A program made the position numbers and the translations under genes. A stretch of 51,664 nucleotides of DNA from an uncultured Fibrobacterota bacterium (GTDB lineage: Bacteria; Fibrobacterota; Fibrobacteria; Fibrobacterales; Fibrobacteraceae), in assembly GCA_903876665.1 (NCBI GenBank), contig CAIRAY010000008.1, positions 1 to 51,664 of the forward strand, given 5' to 3'. The notes under the pieces are model-generated. The model saw nothing but the letters and a program-made list of their open reading frames with translations, did not search any database and was not told the DNA's origin. Positions 24,134 to 32,812 of the stretch are shown piece by piece (positions within the stretch are counted from its first letter, which is position 1; every line of letters starts with the position of its first letter).

Positions 24134-24846
24134 ATTGGCTCGTTGCGTTTAAAATAGACTCGGGCATAGTCCGCAAAAATCGTTTCAAAATGGGCAAGGA
24201 CAGGGTCCAGCAATTCGAGCTGGCCATTGGCCAGTAATTTGCGCAGAACTGTCTGGTCAAAGCCGGATTCAAACCGCAGAGCGGAAGGGCGGTGACTCAG
24301 GTGCCAACGCTCGGGGCGAATTTTGCCCGTCCCGTTTATAAAGGGGCGCTCGAATCCGAATGCTGTTCCGGTCTGAATGCGGGCGTCCAGCCATGCGTGC
24401 AGGGGACCAAAAATCCCGGTAGACTCAACCTCCTGGGGCGTAAGCTGAACTTCGTAGCCCAAGGGAATTGCGTTGGCATCAACGATGTCCAGATCACTTC
24501 CCCAATGATGACGGGAGGTCCCAGGAAGGGCTGACCAATTGAGGATAGTCCACATCCTTTTTTCCGGGTCAAGTTGCATGGCGTCGAGCGGATTCCCGCA
24601 CTCGTCCAGCAAAGGCAGTGCTCCGGTGGCTTTGCGGTTCCAAATGGAAACTTGTTTCTGGAAAGAACGCCAGCCACTTTCGATGCGCAAGGAAAACCCG
24701 TGCAGACTTGCTTCCGCTTGTAAATGCAAAAAGGCATCCAACGTTTCGGCCTGCAACAGGGGCCCACCCGGAAGGACTTCCATAAGTCCCTGCGTACTCA
24801 CCCCACAGGCGCCCAATGCATCGGAATCATCATTCATGGAGTTCAT
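24130..24846 (-). CDS. M15-family D-Ala-D-Ala (or L,D) carboxypeptidase, VanY/DacY-like
   Basis: A 238-residue M15B-type zinc carboxypeptidase acting on the peptide stem of peptidoglycan. RIESGWRSFQKQ is the Arg substrate-binding motif. SRHHWGSDLDI carries the His and Asp zinc ligands (usual form SxHxxGxAxD). RPERWHLSHRP carries the catalytic Glu and last His ligand (ExWH). No signal peptide was found at the chosen start, which is notable for a wall enzyme and may mean it works on recycled muropeptides. Start 24846 (ATG) was chosen because an earlier start at 24924 would run 62 nt into the flippase gene. Directly coupled to mpaA. Confidence 0.82.
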   Translation of the reverse strand: MNSMNDDSDALGACGVSTQGLMEVLPGGPLLQAETLDAFLHLQAEASLHGFSLRIESGWRSFQKQVSIWNRKATGALPLLDECGNPLDAMQLDPEKRMWTILNWSALPGTSRHHWGSDLDIVDANAIPLGYEVQLTPQEVESTGIFGPLHAWLDARIQTGTAFGFERPFINGTGKIRPERWHLSHRPSALRFESGFDQTVLRKLLANGQLELLDPVLAHFETIFADYARVYFKRNEPI

Positions 24847-24862
24847 ATATACCCAAAAGAAG

Positions 24863-26377
24863 TTATTTGCGACGCAGGATGCGCCGGATGGGATGGGGGA
24901 ATTGGCCGGGAATCCAGAGGGCAAAGGCCGCTAAGGCAGGGAGGGTTAGTCCGAGCAACGCAAAGCGCTGGGCCAGGGGATGCCCCTGGATCCAGATCAA
25001 GGCAGGTGCGGCAAGGGCTAGGAACAGCCACACTCGATGGAAAAGCCAAGGGCTGAAGGAGTATTTTTCCAGTCGCCCCATCTCATAGATTTGTAGACTC
25101 GATATAGTGAAATTCGAAACTGCCGCTGCGGTGGCTGCGCCTAGTACCCCAAAATGGGGAATCAGAAGAATGTTCAGTAGAACATTCAATGCCAGCGATC
25201 CCAGGGAGTTGGCCAGCAGAAGGCGGGAATGGCCAGTCATTAGAAGCAGATTACCGGCGAGGCCAAAGTGGACGCTCATGAGGGGGCCAACACTCAAAAG
25301 CCAAATGATGCCAAGAGGCAAGGGCCAGGCGGCACCCTTTCCCAGAATGAATTCAGGATAGAACAAGTGAATCGGGATGAGGGCCGCAATCCCGATGAAT
25401 GAAGTAATCTGGGCCAGACTGGCGAGGCTTTCGGTGATGCCTGCGCGGTTTTTCTGGTGTTGGTATTTTGCCACCAAAGGACCGAATACCCCGGAGAAGG
25501 CCATCTTGGGCAAGCGAATCAGCTGGGTGAGTTCCGTAAGCAAAACATAGACACCCACGGCATCGGCGCTGACCCAGGCCGAAAGCATCAGGGAATCCAG
25601 CTTGACCAGGCCCAGGTTGGAGGCCATGTTGAGGCATTGGGGAATGGCGAATTTGTTGACCTCTGGGTCGCCTTCCAGTTTGATGACTGCAAGAATGGTG
25701 CGCCGCAGGCTGTAATAACGACGAAATCCAAATATGGATAGAGGCAAGCAACAAAGTAAAGAGGCAACCAAAGCGTATGCCATGGCATCAATTCCAAATC
25801 CCAAAATCAAATGCAACAGAACCGCAAAAAGAATGCTGAGTCCTGGGAACAGGGTCTGCACCACAATCACAGGCCAGCGCATATCCAAGTGGGCCCGGGT
25901 GGATTCTGCCAAAAGATGCACCACCGTCAAGAGCGGAAGCGCGAGGATCACCACGCGCAGCAAATGGACGATTTGTTTGTCGTGGCTGCTCCAAATGGTA
26001 TTGTGGATCCATGATGCGCCAAAAAAGATGAGCAGAGTCATGATCATTGAAATCAATAATGGGGTGCGAAGGCACGAGGCCAAGGCTGCGTAAAGGCGTC
26101 GATCCCTGGCTTTGGTTTCCTCGGGGGATTCGTCTGCATGGGAATGTAGATGCCGCGAAGCATGGTAAGTGATTGCGTCGCCAAAGCCTCCCAAAAGGAA
26201 ATTGGCGCAGAGCTCCATGATGCCGTAGGTTATGGCGTAGAGGCCGAAAGCCGGTCCTCCGAATAGGCGTCGCAGGACAAACTGGAAAGCCTTGGACGAG
26301 GCCAGCGCAACCCCTCCGAGGATGTTAATTACTGTGCCCTTGGCAACTTTGCTCTTGTCTTCGGAGGAGAAGCCCAT
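24863..26377 (-). CDS. polysaccharide flippase (Wzx/MOP family)
   Basis: A 504-residue protein with about 12-14 membrane segments in the pattern of the MOP superfamily. The N-terminal GTVINILGGVALASSKAFQF and ITYGIMELCANFLLGGFGDA segments are typical of Wzx-type oligosaccharide-lipid flippases. It would move lipid-linked surface-polymer units across the inner membrane. It is 6 nt from the LtaS-like gene and in the same orientation as the glycerophosphotransferase gene, so a single surface-polymer operon is likely. Substrate not deducible. Confidence 0.85.
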   Translation of the reverse strand: MGFSSEDKSKVAKGTVINILGGVALASSKAFQFVLRRLFGGPAFGLYAITYGIMELCANFLLGGFGDAITYHASRHLHSHADESPEETKARDRRLYAALASCLRTPLLISMIMTLLIFFGASWIHNTIWSSHDKQIVHLLRVVILALPLLTVVHLLAESTRAHLDMRWPVIVVQTLFPGLSILFAVLLHLILGFGIDAMAYALVASLLCCLPLSIFGFRRYYSLRRTILAVIKLEGDPEVNKFAIPQCLNMASNLGLVKLDSLMLSAWVSADAVGVYVLLTELTQLIRLPKMAFSGVFGPLVAKYQHQKNRAGITESLASLAQITSFIGIAALIPIHLFYPEFILGKGAAWPLPLGIIWLLSVGPLMSVHFGLAGNLLLMTGHSRLLLANSLGSLALNVLLNILLIPHFGVLGAATAAAVSNFTISSLQIYEMGRLEKYSFSPWLFHRVWLFLALAAPALIWIQGHPLAQRFALLGLTLPALAAFALWIPGQFPHPIRRILRRK

Positions 26378-26383
26378 GATGTC

Positions 26384-28378
26384 CTAGCGGTGTTCGTAAA
26401 TGCCACGCTTACGGTTGTCTTTGGGAAACATTCGGTCCTGGTCCAGAATTTCCCCGTATGCAAAAATCATATCCCGGTAACGGTCCTTGTCAAAGGGAAA
26501 GGGAGGCACATCCGATTTGTGCATGACGTGCCCAGAGAGTAAGGTGTAGTCGCGCTTATTGCTCTTGTCGACCGCGAACCAAGTCTGGTTTTTTCGGAAC
26601 ATGTCGAAAAGCAGGCGGTCATTTTCGTGCTGGAGCGCAACGGTGTTCCATCGGAAACTAAGGAATTCCTGACTGCGGGGATGCAAGAGGCTGTGGCCCA
26701 TGAAGTGGTTGGGAACGCTGGCGTTGACGATTTCGAGCAAGGTGGGGGCCATGTCGATCAGGGTAACAGTCTCTTCGTTCCGCTTCGGCTTGGGAAGCCC
26801 TGACCATCCCCCTAGGATGGCGGCATGCACCCAGGTGTGCCCGGGTGTAAAAACCCCCGCGATTTCGGTATTGTTGCGCGCGGTGGTCTCGGGTTGAGCG
26901 TGATCGCCAACGATGACAATGACTGTGTTGTTCCAGAGATCACTTTTACGAAGATGGTCGATGAGTTTCACGATTTGTTTTTCCGCGTAGACGATGGCTT
27001 GGTCGTAGCGCTCCTCGTCTGTCTTCCCGATTGGAATTCCTTCGGAAACGGGGATGCTGTAAGGAGGGTGGGTGGTCACGGTCCAGGTGGACAGGTAGAA
27101 CGGTGTCTTGCGGTTGATTGTGTCGAGTGCCTGAATGAAACGATCCATGAGGGGGCCATCCTGAGTGTAGGATTCGCTGTATTCGACATATTGATACCAG
27201 CGGGTAAACCAAGGCGTGAGGTTCGAAAAGGAGGGGTCGGCTCCGACGAAAATCTGGGTCCGGTAACCTAAGTCGGCAAATTGTTCCGGCAGGGATTTCC
27301 AACGGATATTTAGATAATTCGAAATCACGATTTTGCGAAAGTGAGGCCATGTTCCCAGATGAATATTCTGGGTTCCTTCTACGCTAGGGAATCCCAGGGA
27401 ATGAACATAGGGAAAGTAGTAAGCCTCATGCTCGATGATCGAATCCAGGGTCGGGGTCTTGGAGGGGAGAATAGAGTCGTGGACAAGCCCCGTTTTCCAC
27501 CCTCGCCAGGTTTCAAAAGTGATGTAAACAATGTTGGGCCGTTTATCTCGGGGAAGCTTGGCAAATTCTGCGGCATTCAATTTTCCTGGTCCCGTCGGAT
27601 TGTAAAAAGGGAATTCCGGGATGTTGTTCAGAGGCTTGTCCGCAAGGGTTCCTGTCTTGGCATATTGGATCAAATCCGCATAGGCCTGCTGTGGATGCTT
27701 GGGCTTTTCCAGACCCAGGGCCTGCCTGCCCAATTCTGTGCCGATGCTCATGGCAACCGGACATATTCTACGCCAACGCTTGTCGCTTTGCATGAACCAG
27801 AGCGGTGAGGTAATAAGAGCCACAAAGAGGATGACATTTGATGTCCATATTCGCAGATGGACTTGCCGTTTCCATTGGGCGCGGGCCACCCAAATGGAGA
27901 TTCCTAGGGGAAATATCATTTGCAGAACTGCTGCGACCGTGGCGGTCAGGTCCATGCTAAGAATATTTCCCAGCATGTGCCCATCGGTTTTGCGGAAGTA
28001 ATTCATCACAAAGGAGAGAGAAACATGTTCCCCCAGCCAGCGGACCATTTCAAGGTCGACCTGTGCGAAAGCGAGGTACATGCATGCAAAAATCAGGAAG
28101 GGGATTCGTAGGGCGAGGCCCCGAAGGCCGACGGACAGCGTCAGCAGGCGGTAAAGAATGACAAGTCCCAAAATAACGCCGGTTTCAATAAACAAGGAAT
28201 TGAAAATGAAGCGGAAGGGTGAATTGACCAAGCTGCCACCATAGGGGCTGGAGCCAAAAAAATGGAGGACTAGGGAGAACCAGCGCAGGCTGGAAAAAAC
28301 GAGAAAAGCGCGCAGAAGCCAGTAATCTTCTTGTCGGGAGAGGTTGGATCGGTCGAAGGGCTTCATTATTCTTGGCAT
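26384..28378 (-). CDS. LtaS-like sulfatase-fold membrane phosphotransferase
   Basis: A 664-residue protein with five predicted membrane segments in the first 220 residues and an extracytoplasmic alkaline-phosphatase-superfamily domain. The domain starts at RPNIVYITFETWRGW, where Thr is the likely nucleophile, and has VIVIVGDHAQP for late metal ligands. The layout is that of lipoteichoic acid synthase and related phosphoglycerol transferases such as OpgB and MdoB-like enzymes. It would add phosphoglycerol, phosphoethanolamine or a similar group to a surface glycan. Starts at 28378 or, four codons later, 28366 are both possible; neither has a clear ribosome-binding site. It lies between the flippase and a TagB/TagF-like enzyme. 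Confidence 0.8.
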   Translation of the reverse strand: MPRIMKPFDRSNLSRQEDYWLLRAFLVFSSLRWFSLVLHFFGSSPYGGSLVNSPFRFIFNSLFIETGVILGLVILYRLLTLSVGLRGLALRIPFLIFACMYLAFAQVDLEMVRWLGEHVSLSFVMNYFRKTDGHMLGNILSMDLTATVAAVLQMIFPLGISIWVARAQWKRQVHLRIWTSNVILFVALITSPLWFMQSDKRWRRICPVAMSIGTELGRQALGLEKPKHPQQAYADLIQYAKTGTLADKPLNNIPEFPFYNPTGPGKLNAAEFAKLPRDKRPNIVYITFETWRGWKTGLVHDSILPSKTPTLDSIIEHEAYYFPYVHSLGFPSVEGTQNIHLGTWPHFRKIVISNYLNIRWKSLPEQFADLGYRTQIFVGADPSFSNLTPWFTRWYQYVEYSESYTQDGPLMDRFIQALDTINRKTPFYLSTWTVTTHPPYSIPVSEGIPIGKTDEERYDQAIVYAEKQIVKLIDHLRKSDLWNNTVIVIVGDHAQPETTARNNTEIAGVFTPGHTWVHAAILGGWSGLPKPKRNEETVTLIDMAPTLLEIVNASVPNHFMGHSLLHPRSQEFLSFRWNTVALQHENDRLLFDMFRKNQTWFAVDKSNKRDYTLLSGHVMHKSDVPPFPFDKDRYRDMIFAYGEILDQDRMFPKDNRKRGIYEHR

Positions 28379-28399
28379 AAGGAGCCCAAAGCTAGAAAA

Positions 28400-29608
28400 T
28401 CAAGCCAATGGGTGGCGGGAACGGATTGTTTCCAGGGTTTCCCGGGAGTAGACCGGTTCCCGGTGGGGAAACATGAGATCCTTCCAGTGCTCTCGTTTTT
28501 CCTGCCAGGGCATAAGATCCATCCACTTGCCAGACACTAGAGTGTCCACCAGTTCCTGTGCAGATTTAACCCAGGGACCATAATGGTATTCAGGGTAGGG
28601 GATGAATATACGACGTGTTTTCAGGTAGCTATCGATATCGAAGGGAAAGAAGACAGCAGGGCGATCCATGATCAGCCAGTCCGCAGTTAAGCCCGAATAG
28701 TCCGAGATGAACAGGTCGCTTTTCGAGAGCAGCTCGGGAATGGTCGTTGGAGAACAGAAGCGGATGTGGTTTTCTGCGCCCTGTGGAAGCCGTATAACGC
28801 TTGAATGGTTCTGGCTGTTGATATGGTGGCATACATAGAGGGTGCGCCCAGTGGTCTGGAGCCAGTCCAGAATTTTGGGATCACTGATCACAGATTGAAT
28901 CACCAGGTTGAGATTCTTGGCCTCCGCTAGCGTATCCCGGAAGGTAGGGAACCAGACAATGCGGCCATCCGTGGGAACTTGGGCAGCTCGCAAAAAATTA
29001 TCGAGATGTGCGCCTCCACCCACATGGGTGCAATGCTGCCGGTGGGGCAGGGTTAGGGCAAAATGCTTTTTCTCCAGTTCAGAGCTTGCAGGTAGTAGGT
29101 CGAAATCCACCATGGTCCAGCGGAAAATGGCCATGCGCAGAAAGCCGAGTTTCTCGAGTCCCATCGTGTAGAACTGCCCTGCTTTGACATGGGCGAGGCA
29201 ATGGGCAAGATAGACGCGGTAGCCCAGCTTGTTCCGCCATAGAATTGCATATTGGTCAAGATCGTCTTCACCATGGGAGTATATCAGGACTGGAGCGCGA
29301 AAAATGGCAAGACGGGCCGCAAGGGAGTTGCGCACGAGAACCTGGATTCCTTGTTTGCGAAGTTCGCTGGCGAGAGGTTCGTTGGCAATCCAGATTATCG
29401 GCTGTGTTGTGTGCAAGCGGATGTGGTCGTGCAGTGTTCCGGAATTGTCCGCATGCATGCGTCCACGGTGCCCACCGATGACCCAAGGGGAATCCGATTG
29501 CTTTCTTTGCGCTTTGAAGAGAGGGGTAAGAAACCGAAAAATGACAGCGCTGATTGCGAGAAAGGGCTGTGGGAGAGCCCATCTGATTTCTTGCCAAATT
29601 TTTTTCAT
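28400..29608 (-). CDS. CDP-glycerol glycerophosphotransferase (TagB/TagF-like)
   Basis: A 402-residue GT-B-fold enzyme of the CDP-glycerol:polyglycerophosphate family. The C-terminal signature LFISDYSGLTADWLIMDRPA and FFPFDIDSYLKTR (nucleotide and phosphate contacts) is clear. The family moves glycerol- or ribitol-phosphate onto teichoic acids; Gram-negative members decorate capsule and LPS glycans. A hydrophobic N-terminal stretch suggests membrane association. It is the first gene of the leftward cluster with the LtaS-like enzyme and the flippase. Polymer and polyol are not deducible. Confidence 0.85.
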   Translation of the reverse strand: MKKIWQEIRWALPQPFLAISAVIFRFLTPLFKAQRKQSDSPWVIGGHRGRMHADNSGTLHDHIRLHTTQPIIWIANEPLASELRKQGIQVLVRNSLAARLAIFRAPVLIYSHGEDDLDQYAILWRNKLGYRVYLAHCLAHVKAGQFYTMGLEKLGFLRMAIFRWTMVDFDLLPASSELEKKHFALTLPHRQHCTHVGGGAHLDNFLRAAQVPTDGRIVWFPTFRDTLAEAKNLNLVIQSVISDPKILDWLQTTGRTLYVCHHINSQNHSSVIRLPQGAENHIRFCSPTTIPELLSKSDLFISDYSGLTADWLIMDRPAVFFPFDIDSYLKTRRIFIPYPEYHYGPWVKSAQELVDTLVSGKWMDLMPWQEKREHWKDLMFPHREPVYSRETLETIRSRHPLA

Positions 29609-29671
29609 GGAGGAAATTTAGAAAAGCATGGGGACGGGGAATACAAGTGAAAAGTGCTATAGTGGAAAATT

Positions 29672-29788
29672 GCGGGACTGGAATACAAGTGGAAAGTGAA
29701 CAGCCCGGGTTGCGGGAGAGCTTGGTTAGTGGAGAGTGGAAAATTGCGAAATGTTTTCTCTTTCAGGGAAATTCGCCCGCAATTTTCC
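29672..29788. repeat. inverted repeats GGAAAATTGCG and relatives
   Basis: GGAAAATTGCG (29738-29748) pairs with CGCAATTTTCC (29778-29788), and a further GTGGAAAATTGCGGG occurs at about 29672. The phrase GTGGAAAGTGAACAGC near 29690-29704 is also inverted relative to GCTGTTCACTTTCCAC at 29821-29836. The 299-nt gap between topB and the glycerophosphotransferase gene is therefore largely palindromic repeat. Confidence 0.65.
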
Positions 29789-29790
29789 GT

Positions 29791-29910
29791 TTTCCACTAG
29801 GGTGTCGCGCAGAGAATCTGGCTGTTCACTTTCCACTTTCCACTTTCCACTTTCCACTAGGGTGTCGCGCAGAGATGCGGGCTGTTAACTTTCTACTTGG
29901 AATTTGTTCA
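29791..29910. repeat. tandem 60-bp repeat containing TTTCCAC heptamers
   Basis: TTTCCACTAGGGTGTCGCGC followed by AGAGA begins at 29791 and again at 29851, exactly 60 bp apart. The remainder of each unit (GCTGTT(C/A)ACTTT(C)) also matches, with about nine differences. Four consecutive TTTCCAC heptamers lie at 29829-29857. The second unit reaches the last codon of topB at 29908. Confidence 0.7.
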
Positions 29911-32475
29911 TTCCTCTTCCGCAGGTTTTTCCGCCTTCTTGGCAAAGCGGCCTTTTCCGAAGCGGCCGGCACCAGCGCCTTCTGCGCGGGGCGGAAACTC
30001 GAATTCGATCTTTCCGACCTTCGAGAGCTTCAGCTTGGCGTCAAATTTCTTTCGCGTTCTGGAGGAGATGAATTCCTTGATCAGATCGGTGGATTCTCCC
30101 CGTAGCATTCTGGAAATATCTTCGGGGGAAAGAGTTTTTTGCAAAATGACTTTGGATATCCGAAGTCCGGTTTTTGCGCCTTCGAGGGCCGTGGCCGAAG
30201 CGTAGGCAGAGCCCACATCGAATACAGGGCTTTGGTCGATGGGAGATTTGCCAAGTGGCGTGGCGCTATTGATATCAAAGGGTTCGCCGTTTTCTCCGGT
30301 GCCCGCGTCGCTGGCAAATTCAAATTCAACCGTATTTTTTGAATTGATCAAAAGGCTCGCGGTAAATTCTTTGCCACGCTTGGAGCGGAATCCAGTGAGA
30401 GGGCCGATGCGCTTGGTGTCCAGAAGATTCTTGACTTCCATCGGATCCATGAGACGACCGCCCATGAGCTTGCGAATGGAGATGCCATCTTCGGTTTCGT
30501 AGGCCGAGACCGTTTCGGTCACCGTGCGACCGTCGGCGAGCACAAATCCTGCATCCTGGCGCGTGTCGTCTTCTTTGAAGGTCTTGATTCGTTCGACCAC
30601 ACGGCGGGTTAGGGAAACGATTTCCCCCATGAACTGTTCCCGGGTGTATTCGCCTCGTTCCAGTAGGCCCAATTTGTGTTCCCATTCGCCCGTTAATTCG
30701 GGACTTGTCAAGTCTTCAATTTGCATGGCCACCGTGAGGCGGATCAGGTCAAATGCTTTGGCGGTGGGGATCAGCTCACGCCCTTCGCGCACAAGGTATT
30801 TATCGGAGATCAATCCTTCGATGACAGCGGCCCGGGTCGCTGGGGTGCCAAGTCCACGGTCTTTCATGGCATCGCGCAGCTCATCGTCTTCGATGAGTTT
30901 TCCGGCGCTTTCCATCACCGAAAGTAAACTGGATTCCGTGTAGCGGGCAGGGGCGCGGGTCTGGTCACCGACCAGGTCGATCGCCTTGTTTTGGGTCTGC
31001 ACATCCTTGGGAATGGCAGCCATCACCAGCTCATCACCGGCTTCTTTTCCATAGACAGTCTTCCAACCCGCTTCCACCAGGACTTTGCCTTCGGTGCGGA
31101 AGGCTTCGCCTTCGACGGTTGCGATGCGGATGGTCTGCTGAAATTGAGCGACGGGGAAAAATATGGCCACGAAGCGCTGGCAGATCATTTGGTAGACCTT
31201 GGCCTCCGCTTCGCTCAGTTCGCTTTTGGCATCATTTCCGGTGGGAATGATAGCGTGATGGTCGGAAATTTTGGTGTTGTCAAAAATGCGTTTGTCGGGT
31301 TTGACCCAGCCATTCTTGAGGACGGTCGAAGCGTGTTTTCCCAGGGCTCCATCCAGGGATCCAAGCGTCTCTTGGACGGTGGGGATGTAGTCTTCGGGCA
31401 GGAATTTGGAGTCGGTACGCGGATAGGTGGTCAGCTTATGGCGCTCATAAAGGGACTGCGCAATTTGCAATGTCGTTTTCGCCGAAAATCCAAAACGGCC
31501 GTTGGCTTCGCGCTGTAGGCTAGTCAAGTCATAGAGTGGAGGGCACTTGTTGAATACCGGCTTGGAGGTTTCTTCTACTGTGGCGGGCTTGCCTGCGCAT
31601 TTGGCTTGGATGGCTTCCGCTGTAGGCTTGTCCCAAATGCGACTGGCATTGTCCTTCGCTTCCTGGCTTTCTTCTTTTTTGAATTCCGGATCGAACCAGC
31701 GACCTTCCCAGTTTACTCCGCCAGCGGAAAATCCACCTTGCAAAGTCCAAAAATTCTTGGAGACAAAACTATTGCGTTCATGTTCCCGTTTGACCATCAG
31801 TGTCAGAGTGGGAGTTTGTACGCGACCACAGGGAGTCAGGCGGAATCCGCCCCTGCGGCTGTTGTATGCGGTGAGTCCCCGGGAGCTGTTGATTCCCACG
31901 AGCCAGTCCGCTTCGGAACGGCTGAGGGCTGCGGCACGGAGGTTTTTCAGTTCTTCATGGTTGCGCAATTTTTCAAAGGCCTCCAGGATGGCACCCTGGG
32001 TCATCGATTGCATCCAAAGTCTCTTGATCTGTTTTCCGGCAATGGACTTGCCCTGCTCATGTTCCAGGATATAATGGAAAATGAGCTCGCCTTCGCGGCC
32101 GGCGTCGCATGCGTTGATGATCGTTGAAACATCTTTGCGACGGATCAATTTGCCCAATGCTGTCAGTTGAGATTTTGAGGAATCAATGGGTTTGAGCTCG
32201 AAACTAGGTGGGATGATGGGAAGTACAGCGAGGCTCCAGGCCTTGTTGCGTTCGTCCATTTCTCCAGGGTCGGCGATGGTGACCAAGTGCCCAAGGGCCC
32301 AGGAGACGATGTATTGCTCGTTCTCATAGTGGGTCTTTTCTTTGGTGAACTTGCCACCCAGGGCTTTGGTCAAATCGCCCGCGACGCTGGGTTTTTCTGC
32401 AATAATCAGGGTCAAGCCGTTGGAAATCGCAGGAACTTTTGCTGCTTTAGGAGTTTTAGTTTTTGTCGTTGCCAT
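29908..32475 (-). CDS. topB: DNA topoisomerase III (type IA)
   Basis: An 855-residue type IA topoisomerase. The Toprim domain is at the N-terminus (LIIAEKPSVAGDLTKALGG and ACDAGREGELIF). The active-site tyrosine is Y351 in LTTYPRTDSKFL. GLGTPATRAAVIEGL lies in the core. Two C-terminal topoisomerase repeats (GPLTGFRSKRGKEFTASLLI and a second ending LSKVGKIEFEFP) replace zinc fingers. The tail is Ala/Glu/Lys-rich. It decatenates and relaxes negative supercoils. It is monocistronic, bordered on both sides by repeat-filled gaps. Confidence 0.92.
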   Translation of the reverse strand: MATTKTKTPKAAKVPAISNGLTLIIAEKPSVAGDLTKALGGKFTKEKTHYENEQYIVSWALGHLVTIADPGEMDERNKAWSLAVLPIIPPSFELKPIDSSKSQLTALGKLIRRKDVSTIINACDAGREGELIFHYILEHEQGKSIAGKQIKRLWMQSMTQGAILEAFEKLRNHEELKNLRAAALSRSEADWLVGINSSRGLTAYNSRRGGFRLTPCGRVQTPTLTLMVKREHERNSFVSKNFWTLQGGFSAGGVNWEGRWFDPEFKKEESQEAKDNASRIWDKPTAEAIQAKCAGKPATVEETSKPVFNKCPPLYDLTSLQREANGRFGFSAKTTLQIAQSLYERHKLTTYPRTDSKFLPEDYIPTVQETLGSLDGALGKHASTVLKNGWVKPDKRIFDNTKISDHHAIIPTGNDAKSELSEAEAKVYQMICQRFVAIFFPVAQFQQTIRIATVEGEAFRTEGKVLVEAGWKTVYGKEAGDELVMAAIPKDVQTQNKAIDLVGDQTRAPARYTESSLLSVMESAGKLIEDDELRDAMKDRGLGTPATRAAVIEGLISDKYLVREGRELIPTAKAFDLIRLTVAMQIEDLTSPELTGEWEHKLGLLERGEYTREQFMGEIVSLTRRVVERIKTFKEDDTRQDAGFVLADGRTVTETVSAYETEDGISIRKLMGGRLMDPMEVKNLLDTKRIGPLTGFRSKRGKEFTASLLINSKNTVEFEFASDAGTGENGEPFDINSATPLGKSPIDQSPVFDVGSAYASATALEGAKTGLRISKVILQKTLSPEDISRMLRGESTDLIKEFISSRTRKKFDAKLKLSKVGKIEFEFPPRAEGAGAGRFGKGRFAKKAEKPAEEE

Positions 32476-32518
32476 TGCCGTAATTATACAAATGATTCAA
32501 AAATTTGGTTCCTTCCCC

Positions 32519-32574
32519 AAAAAATACTGGTGGGTCTCATAGGATGGAAAAGCAACTTGCCCACTGGATGATTT
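32519..32574. repeat. 56-bp direct repeat, copy 1
   Basis: The block beginning AAAAAATACTGGTGGGTCTC and ending CACTGGATGATTT is identical to 32757-32812, 238 bp away. It lies in the 336-nt gap upstream of topB. Confidence 0.85.
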
Positions 32575-32586
32575 CGTCGCACACAG

Positions 32587-32740
32587 GGGAGACTGCTAGT
32601 CTCCCGCGTCTCGGCACGTGCTCCTCGACTCACCCCTGTGTTCAATTGCTTCCCCATCCGGTGGCTCTTCTGAATACAAGGGAAAGGAAAAAAGCGATGA
32701 TTAAGAAACGGCCCGTAAGCCATGGATGGTAACGGGCCGT
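32587..32740. repeat. hairpins between the 56-bp direct repeats
   Basis: Two perfect hairpins are present: GGGAGACT/AGTCTCCC (32587-32605, 3-nt loop) and ACGGCCCGT/ACGGGCCGT (32708-32716 with 32732-32740, 15-nt loop). ACACAGGGG (32581-32589) and CCCCTGTGT (about 32633-32641) also pair around the first. No ORF is evident. One may act as a terminator for the GT2 gene, but none has a good T-tract. Confidence 0.6.
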
Positions 32741-32756
32741 AGGGGTCTTTGCAAAA

Positions 32757-32812
32757 AAAAAATACTGGTGGGTCTCATAGGATGGAAAAGCAACTTGCCC
32801 ACTGGATGATTT
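32757..32812. repeat. 56-bp direct repeat, copy 2
   Basis: Identical to 32519-32574. Its final base is the first base of the GT2 stop codon on the minus strand (32812-32814), so the repeat abuts the end of that gene exactly. Confidence 0.85.

Noticed and set aside
29829-29857. Run of TTTCCAC heptamers that looks array-like
   Set aside because: The units are only 7 bp without spacers, and there is no cas gene nearby, so it is a simple tandem repeat, not CRISPR.
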